Assembly (NCBI RefSeq): GCF_001720465.1
Contig: NZ_CP017113.1
Location: 186,001-250,000, forward strand
Length of the DNA stretch: 64,000 nt
Direction: 5' to 3'
DNA from: Porphyrobacter sp. LM 6
GTDB taxonomy: Bacteria; Pseudomonadota; Alphaproteobacteria; Sphingomonadales; Sphingomonadaceae
Every line of letters begins with the position of its first letter. Position 1 is the first letter of the stretch. Both the position numbers and the translations under genes were made by a program. The notes below the pieces were generated by a model. It was not told the DNA's origin. It searched no databases and saw only the letters and a list, made by a program, of their open reading frames with translations. Below, piece by piece: positions 35,290-44,799 of this stretch.

Positions 35290-36155
35290 CAGGCGAGCTC
35301 CAGCTGGCCCTGTTCAGGCGAAAACTCGGGTAGACCCAGCGCCTTCACCAAGGCCCGCAGTTCCTGCCGCGCAACGAGGTGGCTGGTCCCCAGCTCCCCC
35401 AGGTGCCCCTTGTCGAGTAAGGTCAGGCCCGAAGGGAACAACTCGCGGTAGATCACGCGTTCGCTGAGCCCCTGCGTGACCCGAAAGCCGACGCGCTTGG
35501 CCATTTCGGTCAGCGCCTTGTGCAGACGCGCCTGGTTGCGCGCCTCGACGTGGCCGGTGCGGTTGCGCACCACGATCCAGTCCATCTCGGGGCGCTGCTG
35601 CTCGATCGTCATCCGGCTGCGCTTCATCCGCGCTTCCCAGATCAGTTCGGCAAAGAACGACAGTTTCTTGACCTTGAAAGTCTCGGCATCGACCTGGCCG
35701 ATAAGGTCGAAATCGACGAAGCTGTCGTTCATCGGCGTCACCAGCGTATCGGCGTGCTCGACTGCGATCCGCGCAAAAGGATCATCGCGGCCCGGATTGT
35801 CGATCACGAGGAAATCGCAGCTCGCTTCGAGCCGGCGGATCATCGCCACCAGATCGCCGGTATTCTCGCCGCGGAACACCTCGCAATCGGGAGTCGGCAG
35901 CGTCAGCCCGCGCTTTTCCAGCGTGCCAAGCCGGTTCTCGATGTAGCGGTGCATGGTGCGCTGGCGCGGATCGAGATCGATCGAAGCGACCCGCGCACCG
36001 AGATAGGACAGCGCCACCGCGATATGGACCGCCGTGGTCGACTTGCCGGTGCCGCCCTTCTCGTTGGCGAACACAATCCGGTGCGCCTGTCCGGGGCGCA
36101 GCTTGCGAACCAGAGGCGGTTGATCGGAGGCGGTTTCGCTCTGGGCGGACGGCAT
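35289..36155 (-). CDS. mipZ: Division plane positioning ATPase MipZ
   Basis: A 288-residue ParA/MinD-type ATPase. The deviant Walker A NEKGGTGKSTTAVH lies at residues 31-44, SIDLDPRQRTMHRYIENR follows, then FLVIDNPGRDDP and VTPMNDSFVDFDLIGQVD. The C-terminal VIYRELFPSGLTLLD and HLVARQELRALVKALGL are MipZ-specific. MipZ binds ParB at the poles and blocks FtsZ assembly there, confining division to midcell. An N-terminal extension of about 25 residues precedes the domain. It is the first gene of a long minus-strand run, and a parS-like site lies 9 kb downstream. Confidence 0.95.
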   Translation of the reverse strand: MPSAQSETASDQPPLVRKLRPGQAHRIVFANEKGGTGKSTTAVHIAVALSYLGARVASIDLDPRQRTMHRYIENRLGTLEKRGLTLPTPDCEVFRGENTGDLVAMIRRLEASCDFLVIDNPGRDDPFARIAVEHADTLVTPMNDSFVDFDLIGQVDAETFKVKKLSFFAELIWEARMKRSRMTIEQQRPEMDWIVVRNRTGHVEARNQARLHKALTEMAKRVGFRVTQGLSERVIYRELFPSGLTLLDKGHLGELGTSHLVARQELRALVKALGLPEFSPEQGQLELA

Positions 36156-36256
36156 GATGGGTTACTCGTTCGGCGACCGGTACTCAGCCGCTTGATATGG
36201 GACAGGCAGCACCGCTAGGGGCTGGTCTGCGCGGGTTTATCTAGGGAGGCGCAGCG

Positions 36257-37111
<855 letters not shown>

Positions 37112-37123
<12 letters not shown>

Positions 37124-37240
37124 CGAAGCGATAGCGCGCAAGAGGGGCGCTCAAGTAGCGAAGCGGTAGCGCGCAAGAGGGGCGCTCAAGTAGCGAAGCG
37201 GTAGCGTACAAGGGACGCGCTCACGTAGCGGACGCTGAAG
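37112..37240. repeat. 35-bp tandem repeat over the panC stop codon
   Basis: Units beginning gcgctcaagtagcgaagcg start at 37112, 37147, 37182 and 37217. The first three are nearly identical; the fourth is degraded after about 24 bp. Each unit has outer arms GCGCT/AGCGC that can pair, so the transcript could form a series of hairpins. The first unit includes the panC stop codon. Confidence 0.9.
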
Positions 37241-37289
37241 AATCGTTGACGCACGCCCCCGCCTGATGGCAAGGGCAGCGCCCGAGCGG

Positions 37290-37363
<74 letters not shown>

Positions 37364-37641
37364 CTTTCCTGACCAAATCCGCTCGATCCCGTCTGGGAAA
37401 ATTATAGAAATCCGGTTTATTACCCACTTCGTCCGTTGGCGTTCGATGCAGTTCGCCGTCAATTGTCCTGCATTGGGAGCCAGCGGCTGTTTGGTAATGT
37501 GGGTGACCCCGACTGAAGGCCGCGATTGAAGAGGTTCTTGGGACAAGCGGGATAATGCCGCGAGCACCCTCATCGTCCTGAATTGGAACTCCTCTTAGCC
37601 TAGGTCCTTGCTTCTTGCGGGGATTTGTCGATGTAGAGCAG
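37364..37641. other. Intergenic region after tRNA-Gly, no feature seen
   Basis: No convincing gene, integrase fragment or repeat of the tRNA 3' end is seen in these 278 bp. The base composition is lower in G+C than before the tRNA and merges with the following gene, suggesting that the altered composition begins at the tRNA. Confidence 0.5.
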
Positions 37642-38688
37642 ATGAACACAGTCACCCTATTCAATGTCCGTCCAACATTTGACTGGCTCTTTTTAGCGCT
37701 TGTCGCAATTGTTGTCGCCGTATGTGGTGCCATTCTCTCGGTGTACGGTGTCCCGTTTGACGGGCCGGCTTCCTATGTCGTCAACGCGGTGCTTTATCTT
37801 ATTTCTTGGTTTCTGCTCGAACTGCCCAGTTATGGAATGGCACTGAGAACGAGCCGCCCTGAGTCTCCGCTGGCGTTCACAGGCACATATTTAAAGCAAC
37901 GTTGGCCGATTTATCGGGATGCCTTGCCGCTCGTTATTTCTCTCATAGTGTTCATGCCTATGTTTTCGAAGATGAAGGCGGGCGTTTCTCTTTTCACTCA
38001 ATACACTTGGGATGCGACCCTCATCGCGTGGGATCGGGCGATTTTCGGGACAGATGCCTGGCTGGTGCTGCAGCCTATTTTTGGAATACCGATCGTCACA
38101 TCCGCTCTTTCTGTTGCCTATCATACATGGGTTCTGCTGATCTATGCTGGCTCCATCTTCTTCGCCGCTTATTGGAGGAGCCTGCGTCAGCGATTTTTCC
38201 TCTCTTTCCTTGCTATCTGGACGATCGGCGGAATCGCAATGGCTGTCGGCTTTGCTTCAGTCGGCCCTGCATTCGCGGAACCGTTGCTGGGCAACCCAAC
38301 CTTCGCGCCGCAGATGGCCTACCTTCGGGAAGCGAACGAGCATTGGCCGGTGATGGTTCTCGACGTTCAGGAAACCTTGCTTGCGTGGCACAGAAGCGAA
38401 CAGTTCGGTCTCGGCAGGGGAATTACCGCGATGCCGTCGATGCACGTCGCCTTGTCGATGCTGTTCTGGTTGGCGATGCGTCACGTTTCAAAGGCGGCGG
38501 GATGGTTCTTCGGCATATTCAATGCTGTGATTTTTGTGGGCTCCATACACCTTGCCTACCATTACGCAGTCGATGGGATCGTCTCGGCGATCTTGGCGGT
38601 GGTTTTCTGGTTCCTGAGCGGCCTGATAACTGACGGGCGCTCTGGCCGCCGTGAACCTGCGGGCAAATTCCAGAGCGTCCAGGCTTGA
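37642..38688 (+). CDS. PAP2-superfamily membrane protein, Aur1/Ipt1-like
   Basis: A 348-residue protein from MNTVTLFNVR (357 if started at 37615) with about six to eight hydrophobic segments. Two motifs of the PAP2_3 branch are visible: GRGITAMPSMHVALSMLFW (His about 268) and HLAYHYAVDGIVS (about 303-315). Members of this branch include fungal inositol phosphorylceramide synthase and bacterial lipid phosphotransferases. The substrate here is unknown. Codon use is visibly less GC-rich than in flanking genes, and it follows a tRNA gene, which fits horizontal acquisition. Confidence 0.85.
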   Translation: MNTVTLFNVRPTFDWLFLALVAIVVAVCGAILSVYGVPFDGPASYVVNAVLYLISWFLLELPSYGMALRTSRPESPLAFTGTYLKQRWPIYRDALPLVISLIVFMPMFSKMKAGVSLFTQYTWDATLIAWDRAIFGTDAWLVLQPIFGIPIVTSALSVAYHTWVLLIYAGSIFFAAYWRSLRQRFFLSFLAIWTIGGIAMAVGFASVGPAFAEPLLGNPTFAPQMAYLREANEHWPVMVLDVQETLLAWHRSEQFGLGRGITAMPSMHVALSMLFWLAMRHVSKAAGWFFGIFNAVIFVGSIHLAYHYAVDGIVSAILAVVFWFLSGLITDGRSGRREPAGKFQSVQA

Positions 38689-38697
38689 AATGCCACC

Positions 38698-39498
38698 TCA
38701 GGCGGGCAGACGTGAGCGGTAGGTGACGTTCACCCGTTCTGACAGCGTCAGGTAAGGCAGCCAGATCGCGATGCTGATCGCGACCTTCTGGAGATTGCCT
38801 TCGAGCAGCGTCGCCAGCGGGTGACCCACGGCACCGGGCAGTGAACCCAGTTGCCCGAGCTGGGTGGCGATGGCCAACTGCATCCCGATGTCGATCAGCC
38901 ACACGAACAGCAGCATCCGCGGAAGCAGAGGCACATTCCGCAGCGCCATGACGAAGGCGACCATGTAGAAGAAGTTCATCACGATCACGTCCATCGCCAT
39001 CAGCCCGAACATGGCGAGTGCCCAGTCCGGCGCGTGGGCGGTCATTCCCGGGATCGCGAGGAAAAATTCGCCGGTACGGACGACCACGTTGAGCAACAGC
39101 CCGACCAACAGCGATGCAAGAAAGCCGAATGGGCCAAATAGCGGATGCGCCTGCGCCCAGTGTGGGTCGATGCGCTGCCACTGGCCGACGAACGCGAGGT
39201 GGAAGGCAAGCGGTTGGCGCGCCTGCCCGCCTGGATAGGCCGAACGGGCCAACAGATAGCCGGACAACGGTGCCGCGATGATCGCGCTGTAGGCGAGCAA
39301 CATCGGCCAATTATCAAGGGGATGATGCGCAGAAGCGGCAGGCGCGGCAATCCGCATCGATGCGAAGAAGCCGGCCCCGGCAATCCAAGCGGCGGCAAAC
39401 CACGTCATGCGCTGCCGAAGGAAGCCCGGAACACCGAGGCTACGCTGGTGGAGCGAGCGGCTCCAGCTGCCAAAGGCCGACATCAGGATACTCATCAT
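38698..39498 (-). CDS. Multi-pass membrane protein of unknown function
   Basis: A 266-residue protein from the ATG at 39498 (GAGGGA upstream); a TTG at 39531 would add 11 residues. About six hydrophobic segments are seen, among them FAAAWIAGAGFFASM, MLLAYSAIIAAPLSGYLLA, FGFLASLLVGLLLNVVV and MNFFYMVAFVMALR. No catalytic motif is recognised. It converges with the PAP2 gene (10 bp apart) and is divergent from flp across a 420-bp region. Confidence 0.75.
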   Translation of the reverse strand: MMSILMSAFGSWSRSLHQRSLGVPGFLRQRMTWFAAAWIAGAGFFASMRIAAPAASAHHPLDNWPMLLAYSAIIAAPLSGYLLARSAYPGGQARQPLAFHLAFVGQWQRIDPHWAQAHPLFGPFGFLASLLVGLLLNVVVRTGEFFLAIPGMTAHAPDWALAMFGLMAMDVIVMNFFYMVAFVMALRNVPLLPRMLLFVWLIDIGMQLAIATQLGQLGSLPGAVGHPLATLLEGNLQKVAISIAIWLPYLTLSERVNVTYRSRLPA

Positions 39499-39531
39499 GG
39501 TTAAGGTGTCCCTCAACCGCTTCAGAATCAA

Positions 39532-39920
39532 GCGCGATGCGGCGAATCGATTCGCACGTGCTTCAGCGAGTCGTCGCTAGACTGTTGAAAACTTGACCCG
39601 ATCTGAAACATCTGGTGTCGGGCTAATTTACACGTTAACCCAAGGCGTTAATCCGATTTCGGACTAACATCCTGAAAAAGTGAGACCTTTATTTTTTCGT
39701 TTAAAAAGCGTTGACCCTTTTGGGCAACCAAACGCAATATCAGGGCGTTCGGGGGGATCTGAACACTCGGGAAGCGCGGTCAACGTGCTCCTGTGATAAC
39801 AAGAACATGGTCGTGCATCCCGAAAGGGAAGATTCCTTCGACGGGCGTCCCGCCGGCGAGACCGGTCTGGCGTGTTTTCCAGGGGGGCCAACGTGGCCCG
39901 CAATACGTAAGGACTGTACC
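39532..39920. promoter_or_regulatory. Regulatory region upstream of the pilin gene
   Basis: A 389-bp stretch with no gene. It holds a perfect 14-bp palindrome GCGAATCGATTCGC (39542-39555), a 22-bp dyad with arms GTTAATCCGA and TCGGACTAAC (39647-39668, one mismatch), an AT-rich tract (39675-39709) and a further inverted repeat GTTGACCC/GGGCAAC (39710-39728). A long untranslated leader of up to about 190 bases could precede flp. The binding proteins are unknown. Confidence 0.5.
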
Positions 39921-40106
39921 ATGAAGAACCTCATCAAGACCTTCCTCAACGACGAAGCCGGCGCTTCGGCTGCTGAATACGCTCTGATCCTCGCCATCAT
40001 CGGCACCGGCGTTGCCGTCGGCGCCGTGACCCTCGGCGACGCGATCGGCAATGCTCTGAGCCGCGCCGGCTCTGAAATCGACACCCTCGACTACTCGGGT
40101 GCGTAA
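39921..40106 (+). CDS. flp: Flp/Fap type IVb pilin
   Basis: A 61-residue prepilin: a short basic leader MKNLIKTFLNDEAG, then ASAAEYALILAIIGTGVAVG. The Glu-Tyr pair and the following hydrophobic stretch are the type IVb pilin signature. Cleavage by CpaA is expected after the Gly before ASAAEY. It assembles into Flp pili for surface attachment. The open frame upstream to 39711 is not coding: only the ATG at 39921 has the leader, with TAAGGA upstream. A perfect hairpin follows the stop. Confidence 0.95.
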   Translation: MKNLIKTFLNDEAGASAAEYALILAIIGTGVAVGAVTLGDAIGNALSRAGSEIDTLDYSGA

Positions 40107-40121
40107 TTGAAATTTGATTGG

Positions 40122-40149
40122 GCCTCATGCAGTCTTTACTGCATGAGGC
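40122..40149 (+). terminator. Hairpin between flp and cpaB (attenuator or stabiliser)
   Basis: The 12-bp arms GCCTCATGCAGT and ACTGCATGAGGC pair perfectly around CTTT. The sequence after it (TCTGTCATTTC) has only a broken T-run, so read-through into cpaB is likely. This would give more pilin than assembly-gene mRNA. Confidence 0.8.
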
Positions 40150-40186
40150 TCTGTCATTTCAGCTTACTTGATGTGGGGGGCGGCAG

Positions 40187-41104
40187 TTGCAAAACCGGAA
40201 TACATTGATTGCCATAGGCGCATTAATCATCGCCGCGTTTGCGGTGTTTCTGGTGAACTCCTACCTCAGCGGCGTGGAAAAGCGCGCTGTGACCACAGCG
40301 GAAACGCAAGGCTTGACGCGCATTGTCGTCGCCACCCAGCCGCTCGATTTCGGCGACCCGCTTACGCCGGAAAATGTCAGGCTCCAGAATTTCCCTGCCA
40401 ACTCGGTGCCGCAAGGCGCGTTCCGCTCGATCCGCCAGGCGCTGGCGGATAATCGCGTTGCGCTGCGCCCGATCGTGCCGGGCGAGCCCGTGCTCGCCGA
40501 CAAGGTGAGCGGCGCCAGCGGACGGGCCGTGCTCGCCGCCAAACTTCCCGAAGGTATGCGCGCCGTCGCGATCCCGGTGACCGAAGTGACCGGAGTTTCC
40601 GGCTTCGTGCGCCCCGGCGATACGGTCGACGTGCTGCTCACCCGCCAGATTCCCGGCGATGGCGCCGAAGCTTACGACCTGATGTCGGATATCATCCTTG
40701 AACGGATCAAGGTCCTCGCAATCGACCAGATCGCCAACGAAGGCGAAACCGCCCCGCAGCTCGGCAAGACCGCGGTTCTCGAAGTCGATCCGCTGCAGTC
40801 GCAGCAGCTGGCGCTGGCGACCAAGCTCGGCACGCTCAGCCTGGCGCTGCGCAACGTGGAATCGCAGGAAGCTGCCAAGGGCCGCACGGTCACCAACCGC
40901 GACATCGGCAATTCGCGCCTCTACATCCGCGAACGCCGGAACGACCGCGGATCGGCGCCCGCTACTTCTGCCGCGCCGGCGATGGCGCAGAACGGCGGCC
41001 AGACCGTGCGCCCGGTGGTTACCGGGCCGAGCATGACGATTTATCGCGGGATTGAAGGCCAGGCCTATCCCGTCGGCCTTCTCGGAAGGAAGCAGGGATC
41101 ATGA
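40187..41104 (+). CDS. cpaB: Flp pilus assembly protein CpaB
   Basis: A 305-residue periplasmic protein with an N-terminal membrane anchor (LIAIGALIIAAFAVFLVNSYL) starting from TTG 40187. The SAF domain is seen as RIVVATQPLDFGDPLTPENV, then GMRAVAIPVTEVTGVSGFVRPGDTVDVLLT, the RcpC/CpaB signature. It may help position or stabilise the secretin. The stop overlaps the cpaC start by 4 bp (ATGA). Confidence 0.93.
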   Translation: MQNRNTLIAIGALIIAAFAVFLVNSYLSGVEKRAVTTAETQGLTRIVVATQPLDFGDPLTPENVRLQNFPANSVPQGAFRSIRQALADNRVALRPIVPGEPVLADKVSGASGRAVLAAKLPEGMRAVAIPVTEVTGVSGFVRPGDTVDVLLTRQIPGDGAEAYDLMSDIILERIKVLAIDQIANEGETAPQLGKTAVLEVDPLQSQQLALATKLGTLSLALRNVESQEAAKGRTVTNRDIGNSRLYIRERRNDRGSAPATSAAPAMAQNGGQTVRPVVTGPSMTIYRGIEGQAYPVGLLGRKQGS

Positions 41105-42504
41105 AGAACCTTCTCGCAGCAGCCTTGCTGGCCTCGGCCACGCTTGTCGCCTCGCCCGCCTATGCCCAATCGGGCGCGGAGATCCACGCAGGCGACCTCG
41201 AAGTGGCGATCAACAAGAGCCAGATCGTCACCGCCGATCGCCCGATCGATCGCGCGATGATCGGCAACGACAAGATCGCCGATGTGCTGCCGGTGTCGGA
41301 CCGGTCAATCTACATCCTTGGCAAGGAAGTCGGCACCACCAGCCTGACCCTCTATGACAAGATGAACCGCGTGATCGCGGTGATGGACATCTCGGTCGGC
41401 CCCGACGCCGAAGCGCTCCGCACCCAGTTTGCCGAGATGTTCCCCGATCAGAGCATCGATGTGCGCGTCACCAATGGCAAGCTGATGCTCAGCGGCGTGG
41501 TGAAGGATGCAGGCGTTGCCAGCCGCGCTGCACAGATGGCCAGCGCTTTTGCCGGCGAAAATGTGATCAACATGCTCGCAGTCGGCAGCCCGCAGCAGGT
41601 CATGCTCGAGGTGCGCTTTGCGGAAGTGAACCGCACGGTCGGCGAAAAGCTGGGCGTCAGCGGTTTTGCCGGCTCGCTCGATGGTGACTTCCGCGGCGTG
41701 ACCGGCCGGGGCGCTGCCGCGGTGCCTGACGATGTGCTGGGCAACCGGCTGCAGGCAGATTCGATCCTCGACAATTTCGGCGTGTTCAGCGCGCTGTTCC
41801 AGCTCGGCGATGTGAATATCGAAGCCTTCCTCAACGCACTTGAAGAGCAAGGCCTGTCAAAGACCCTTGCCGAACCGACCCTCGTGGCACTGTCGGGCGA
41901 GAAGGCATCTTTTCTTGCGGGCGGCGAATTTCCGATCCCGGTGGTCCAGGGTGGCAACGCCGCCGGTGGTGCTGGCGGCGGACAGGCCGCGATCACGATC
42001 CAGTTCAAAGCCTTCGGGGTCAGCCTCGGCTTCACCCCGACCGTGCTGGGCGACAAGGTCATCAATCTGATCGTCGAACCCGAAGTCAGCTCGCTCGATC
42101 CGTCATCGTCGGTCACGATCAACGGCCTGACCGTGCCCGGCCTGCAAACGCGCCGCGCCTCGACCACGCTCGAACTGCGCGACGGGGAAAGCTTCGTGCT
42201 CGCTGGCCTGCTTCGGACCGAATACCAGACGAACGTGCAGCAATTGCCGATCCTCGGCTCGATCCCGATCATTGGCTCGCTGTTCCGCTCGACCCAGTTC
42301 CAGAAAGGCGAAACCGAGCTGCTGATCGTGGTGACGCCGCGACTGGTCAAGCCGATCCGGCCCGACCAGGTCCAGCTGCCGACCGACCGCGTCGCCGATC
42401 CTGATGCCGTCGAAACGCTGCTGTTCGGGAACGATTACAAGCCGCAGGCGCTGCCGCCCGCGGGACAGGCACCGGCCAAGGGGGATAACGGCTATGAATA
42501 CTGA
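41101..42504 (+). CDS. cpaC: Flp pilus secretin CpaC
   Basis: A 467-residue type II/III secretin. The signal peptide is LAAALLASATLVASPAYAQ. The N-terminal domain (QIVTADRPIDRAMIGNDKIA) is followed by a BON-like part (VRVTNGKLMLSGVVKDAGVA) and the secretin core ending VQQLPILGSIPIIGSLFRS and ELLIVVTPRLVKP, which are diagnostic. It forms the outer-membrane pore for the pilus. Confidence 0.95.
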   Translation: MKNLLAAALLASATLVASPAYAQSGAEIHAGDLEVAINKSQIVTADRPIDRAMIGNDKIADVLPVSDRSIYILGKEVGTTSLTLYDKMNRVIAVMDISVGPDAEALRTQFAEMFPDQSIDVRVTNGKLMLSGVVKDAGVASRAAQMASAFAGENVINMLAVGSPQQVMLEVRFAEVNRTVGEKLGVSGFAGSLDGDFRGVTGRGAAAVPDDVLGNRLQADSILDNFGVFSALFQLGDVNIEAFLNALEEQGLSKTLAEPTLVALSGEKASFLAGGEFPIPVVQGGNAAGGAGGGQAAITIQFKAFGVSLGFTPTVLGDKVINLIVEPEVSSLDPSSSVTINGLTVPGLQTRRASTTLELRDGESFVLAGLLRTEYQTNVQQLPILGSIPIIGSLFRSTQFQKGETELLIVVTPRLVKPIRPDQVQLPTDRVADPDAVETLLFGNDYKPQALPPAGQAPAKGDNGYEY

Positions 42505-42766
42505 ACGGCTAGTCATCGCCCTTGGCGCCGGCCTGTTGCTGACCGGATGCGCGACCTACGGCAACCTCGATGGTGCCTATGACCCCGAGGCCTTTGGCGA
42601 GGCGAACCGCCAGACCTATGCCGCAATGGTTGTCGATCCCGAGCCGGTCTACACCGAGGATGCGACCGCCAGCGGCGAAAAGGCCGCAGCAGCGGTCGAG
42701 CGCTATCGCAAGGACCAGGTCAAGCAGCCCGAGCGCGTGTCCACCTCGGAAACGCCCGAAGGCTGA
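42494..42766 (+). CDS. Small lipoprotein in the cpaD position
   Basis: A 90-residue protein overlapping the end of cpaC by 11 bp in another frame. A short signal peptide ends in a lipobox LLLTGCA with the lipidation Cys. The mature part (GAYDPEAFGEANRQTYAAMVV) is small and acidic. CpaD/RcpB lipoproteins usually have about 200 residues, so this is either a very reduced pilotin-like equivalent or a different protein. Position and lipobox are seen; the role is inferred. Confidence 0.8.
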   Translation: MNTERLVIALGAGLLLTGCATYGNLDGAYDPEAFGEANRQTYAAMVVDPEPVYTEDATASGEKAAAAVERYRKDQVKQPERVSTSETPEG

Positions 42767-42787
42767 TGCGCGGAGGAGCAATGATCG

Positions 42788-44320
42788 ATGTCGGAACCTC
42801 GCTTCCTCGTTGACTTTGCACGGGATCGCAATGCCGCGATCGCCCCTCTCTACGCCATCGCGCTGTTTGCGCTGATCATGATAGCCGGGGTGGGCTGGGA
42901 CTACAGCCGCATGGCCTCGATGGACAGCGAGCTTCAGAACGCTGCCGATCAGGCCGCGCTTGCTGCCGCCACGCAGCTCACCGGCATTGCCGGGGCACGG
43001 CAGCGCGCGCAGGATGCCGCCAACACCTACCTCGCCACTGCCGGCAGCGCATGGGCCAACGAGACTCGGATGGCCAATGATGGCGGGGGCCGCACAGTCG
43101 CTCTGGCGAACTTCGAGTTCTTCCAGAGCTGGAACCACACCACCGATGCGCCCGGCCCCGCCGCCTCAAGCGATGCCAATGCGCGCTATGTCCGGGTCAC
43201 GGTAGATGGGCGCGAGGCGTTCTACGCCCTGACCTCGATCGGCGGCCTGTTATCCTCGGGCGATATCGCCGCCAACGCCGTCGCGACGCTGGAAGCCGCC
43301 GCGTGCAACATTCCGCCGGTCATGGTCTGCTCACCGAGCGGCGATCCCGGCTGGCCACGCTCAACCGATATCGGCATCGCAGTCGACATGCGCGAAGGCC
43401 CGCAGAACAGCGCGGATTTCACGCCCGGCAACTTCGACTTGCTGAACATCGATTACGACAACCTCGCCCAGAGCGACCAGAACCGGACGCTGGGGCTCAA
43501 CTCGGATCTGCTCGGGTGCTCGGGGGCGCAGTTGCAAACCGATCCCGGCCGGCGCACGCCGCAAAGCACTGCAGTTAACACCCGGTTTGGCATCTATCCG
43601 AACGGGAACAACTTTGCCTGTCAGGCTGATGGCGATTTTTGTCCGGCGCAGGTGACCCGCAGCGATCTGGTCCGCCGCGTGACGGTCAATGGCAACGGCA
43701 ACAATGCGACCTGCGCGAACACATCTGGCGGCGACCTGATCCCGTACTCGGATGTGCCGGTCAGCCCAGCCGTCCCCCAGCAAGGCTTTCCGCTCGACAC
43801 CTGCCAGTCGCTCGGGTTGGCGGGCTGCCTCAGCTTCGGCGATGGTAGCTGGCCGGTCGACACCTATATGAACAATATTCACGGCACGACTTCGGCTTCA
43901 GTGCCCGGACTGGATGCGGACGGTAATGGGCGGATCACCCGCTACGAGGTCTACAACTGGGAACGTGCTGATGCATCGCGCACCGTGTCCCGCGAACTTG
44001 CCCGCGTCCAGTCGACATCACCGAACCGGACCACGCTCTATTGTTCGGCACCGCGACCGCTCCAAGGCACGCCAGTTGTGCCCTCTTCGACCCAAAAGGA
44101 TCGCCGTGTGGTGGTCGTTGCGGTAGTCGACTGCACGGGCAACAATGGTAGGTTCGACGTCAACACTTTCAAGTTCATCGACATGTTCCTGCTAAGCCCG
44201 ATGACGGGTTCCGCCGGCTCGCGCGAACTGAAGGCCGAGATTATCGGTCCGGCGCGCCGCGCGGATGGCGGCAGCGGCTTCCAGAGCTTTGGCCGTAAGA
44301 AACCGGTGCTGGTCCGGTGA
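42788..44320 (+). CDS. tadG: TadG-like pilus assembly protein
   Basis: A 510-residue protein starting with a pilin-like membrane segment (NAAIAPLYAIALFALIMIAGVGWD) followed by DSELQNAADQAALAAATQLTG, the Tad N-terminal pattern. The large exported region has many Cys and Asn and no clear vWA MIDAS motif. It precedes two TadE-like genes. The downstream gene starts with GTG overlapping this stop codon. Confidence 0.88.
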   Translation: MSEPRFLVDFARDRNAAIAPLYAIALFALIMIAGVGWDYSRMASMDSELQNAADQAALAAATQLTGIAGARQRAQDAANTYLATAGSAWANETRMANDGGGRTVALANFEFFQSWNHTTDAPGPAASSDANARYVRVTVDGREAFYALTSIGGLLSSGDIAANAVATLEAAACNIPPVMVCSPSGDPGWPRSTDIGIAVDMREGPQNSADFTPGNFDLLNIDYDNLAQSDQNRTLGLNSDLLGCSGAQLQTDPGRRTPQSTAVNTRFGIYPNGNNFACQADGDFCPAQVTRSDLVRRVTVNGNGNNATCANTSGGDLIPYSDVPVSPAVPQQGFPLDTCQSLGLAGCLSFGDGSWPVDTYMNNIHGTTSASVPGLDADGNGRITRYEVYNWERADASRTVSRELARVQSTSPNRTTLYCSAPRPLQGTPVVPSSTQKDRRVVVVAVVDCTGNNGRFDVNTFKFIDMFLLSPMTGSAGSRELKAEIIGPARRADGGSGFQSFGRKKPVLVR

Positions 44321-44799
44321 TCGGTCGTCTTTTCCGTAGCCGGCGAGGAACCGCCGCAGCCGAATTGGCGCTCATCCTGCCGATGTTGCTCGCGCTAATG
44401 TTTGGCGCGATGGAGGCAGGGCATTTCTTCTGGACCCAGCACAAGATCGTCAAATCCGTGCGCGACGGCGCGCGCTTTGCCTCGCGCCTTGATGTGACGC
44501 GCTTGTGCGCCAATGATGCGACGCTGCTGACCGAAATCCGCAATGTCACCGCGACCGGTCAACTGGCTGGCGGTGCACCGCCCAAGGTTCCCGGCTGGAC
44601 CCCAGCGACGGTCAACGTCACCATTTCATGCGGCAGCTTTGTCGATACTGGGATCTATACCGATCTTGGCGGGCGAGGGCCGCTGGTCACGGTGTCATCA
44701 GGTGCGGTCGAGTATCCTTCGCTTTTTGAAGCTCTCGGCTTTCTTACCAGTGATCTCCGACTGTCTGCCCGTTCAAGCACTGCGGTGATGGGCATATGA
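44317..44799 (+). CDS. tadE: TadE-like pseudopilin (1)
   Basis: A 160-residue protein starting at GTG 44317. RRGTAAAELALILPMLLALMF is the TadE start: a short basic leader with the conserved Glu in a hydrophobic helix, processed by CpaA in related systems. The exported part contains Cys in RLCANDA and ISCGSF. It overlaps the genes on both sides by 4 bp. Confidence 0.9.
   Translation: MIGRLFRSRRGTAAAELALILPMLLALMFGAMEAGHFFWTQHKIVKSVRDGARFASRLDVTRLCANDATLLTEIRNVTATGQLAGGAPPKVPGWTPATVNVTISCGSFVDTGIYTDLGGRGPLVTVSSGAVEYPSLFEALGFLTSDLRLSARSSTAVMGI

Noticed and set aside
39632..39652. A CtrA site (TTAA-N7-TTAA) upstream of flp
   Set aside because: The two TTAA motifs are separated by nine bases, not seven.
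39711..39920. N-terminal extension of the flp reading frame
   Set aside because: The extended product would place 70 residues before the prepilin leader. Only the ATG at 39921 gives a valid type IVb leader and ribosome site.
42788..44320. TadG with a von Willebrand A domain
   Set aside because: No DxSxS MIDAS motif is visible, so only the N-terminal Tad segment is claimed.
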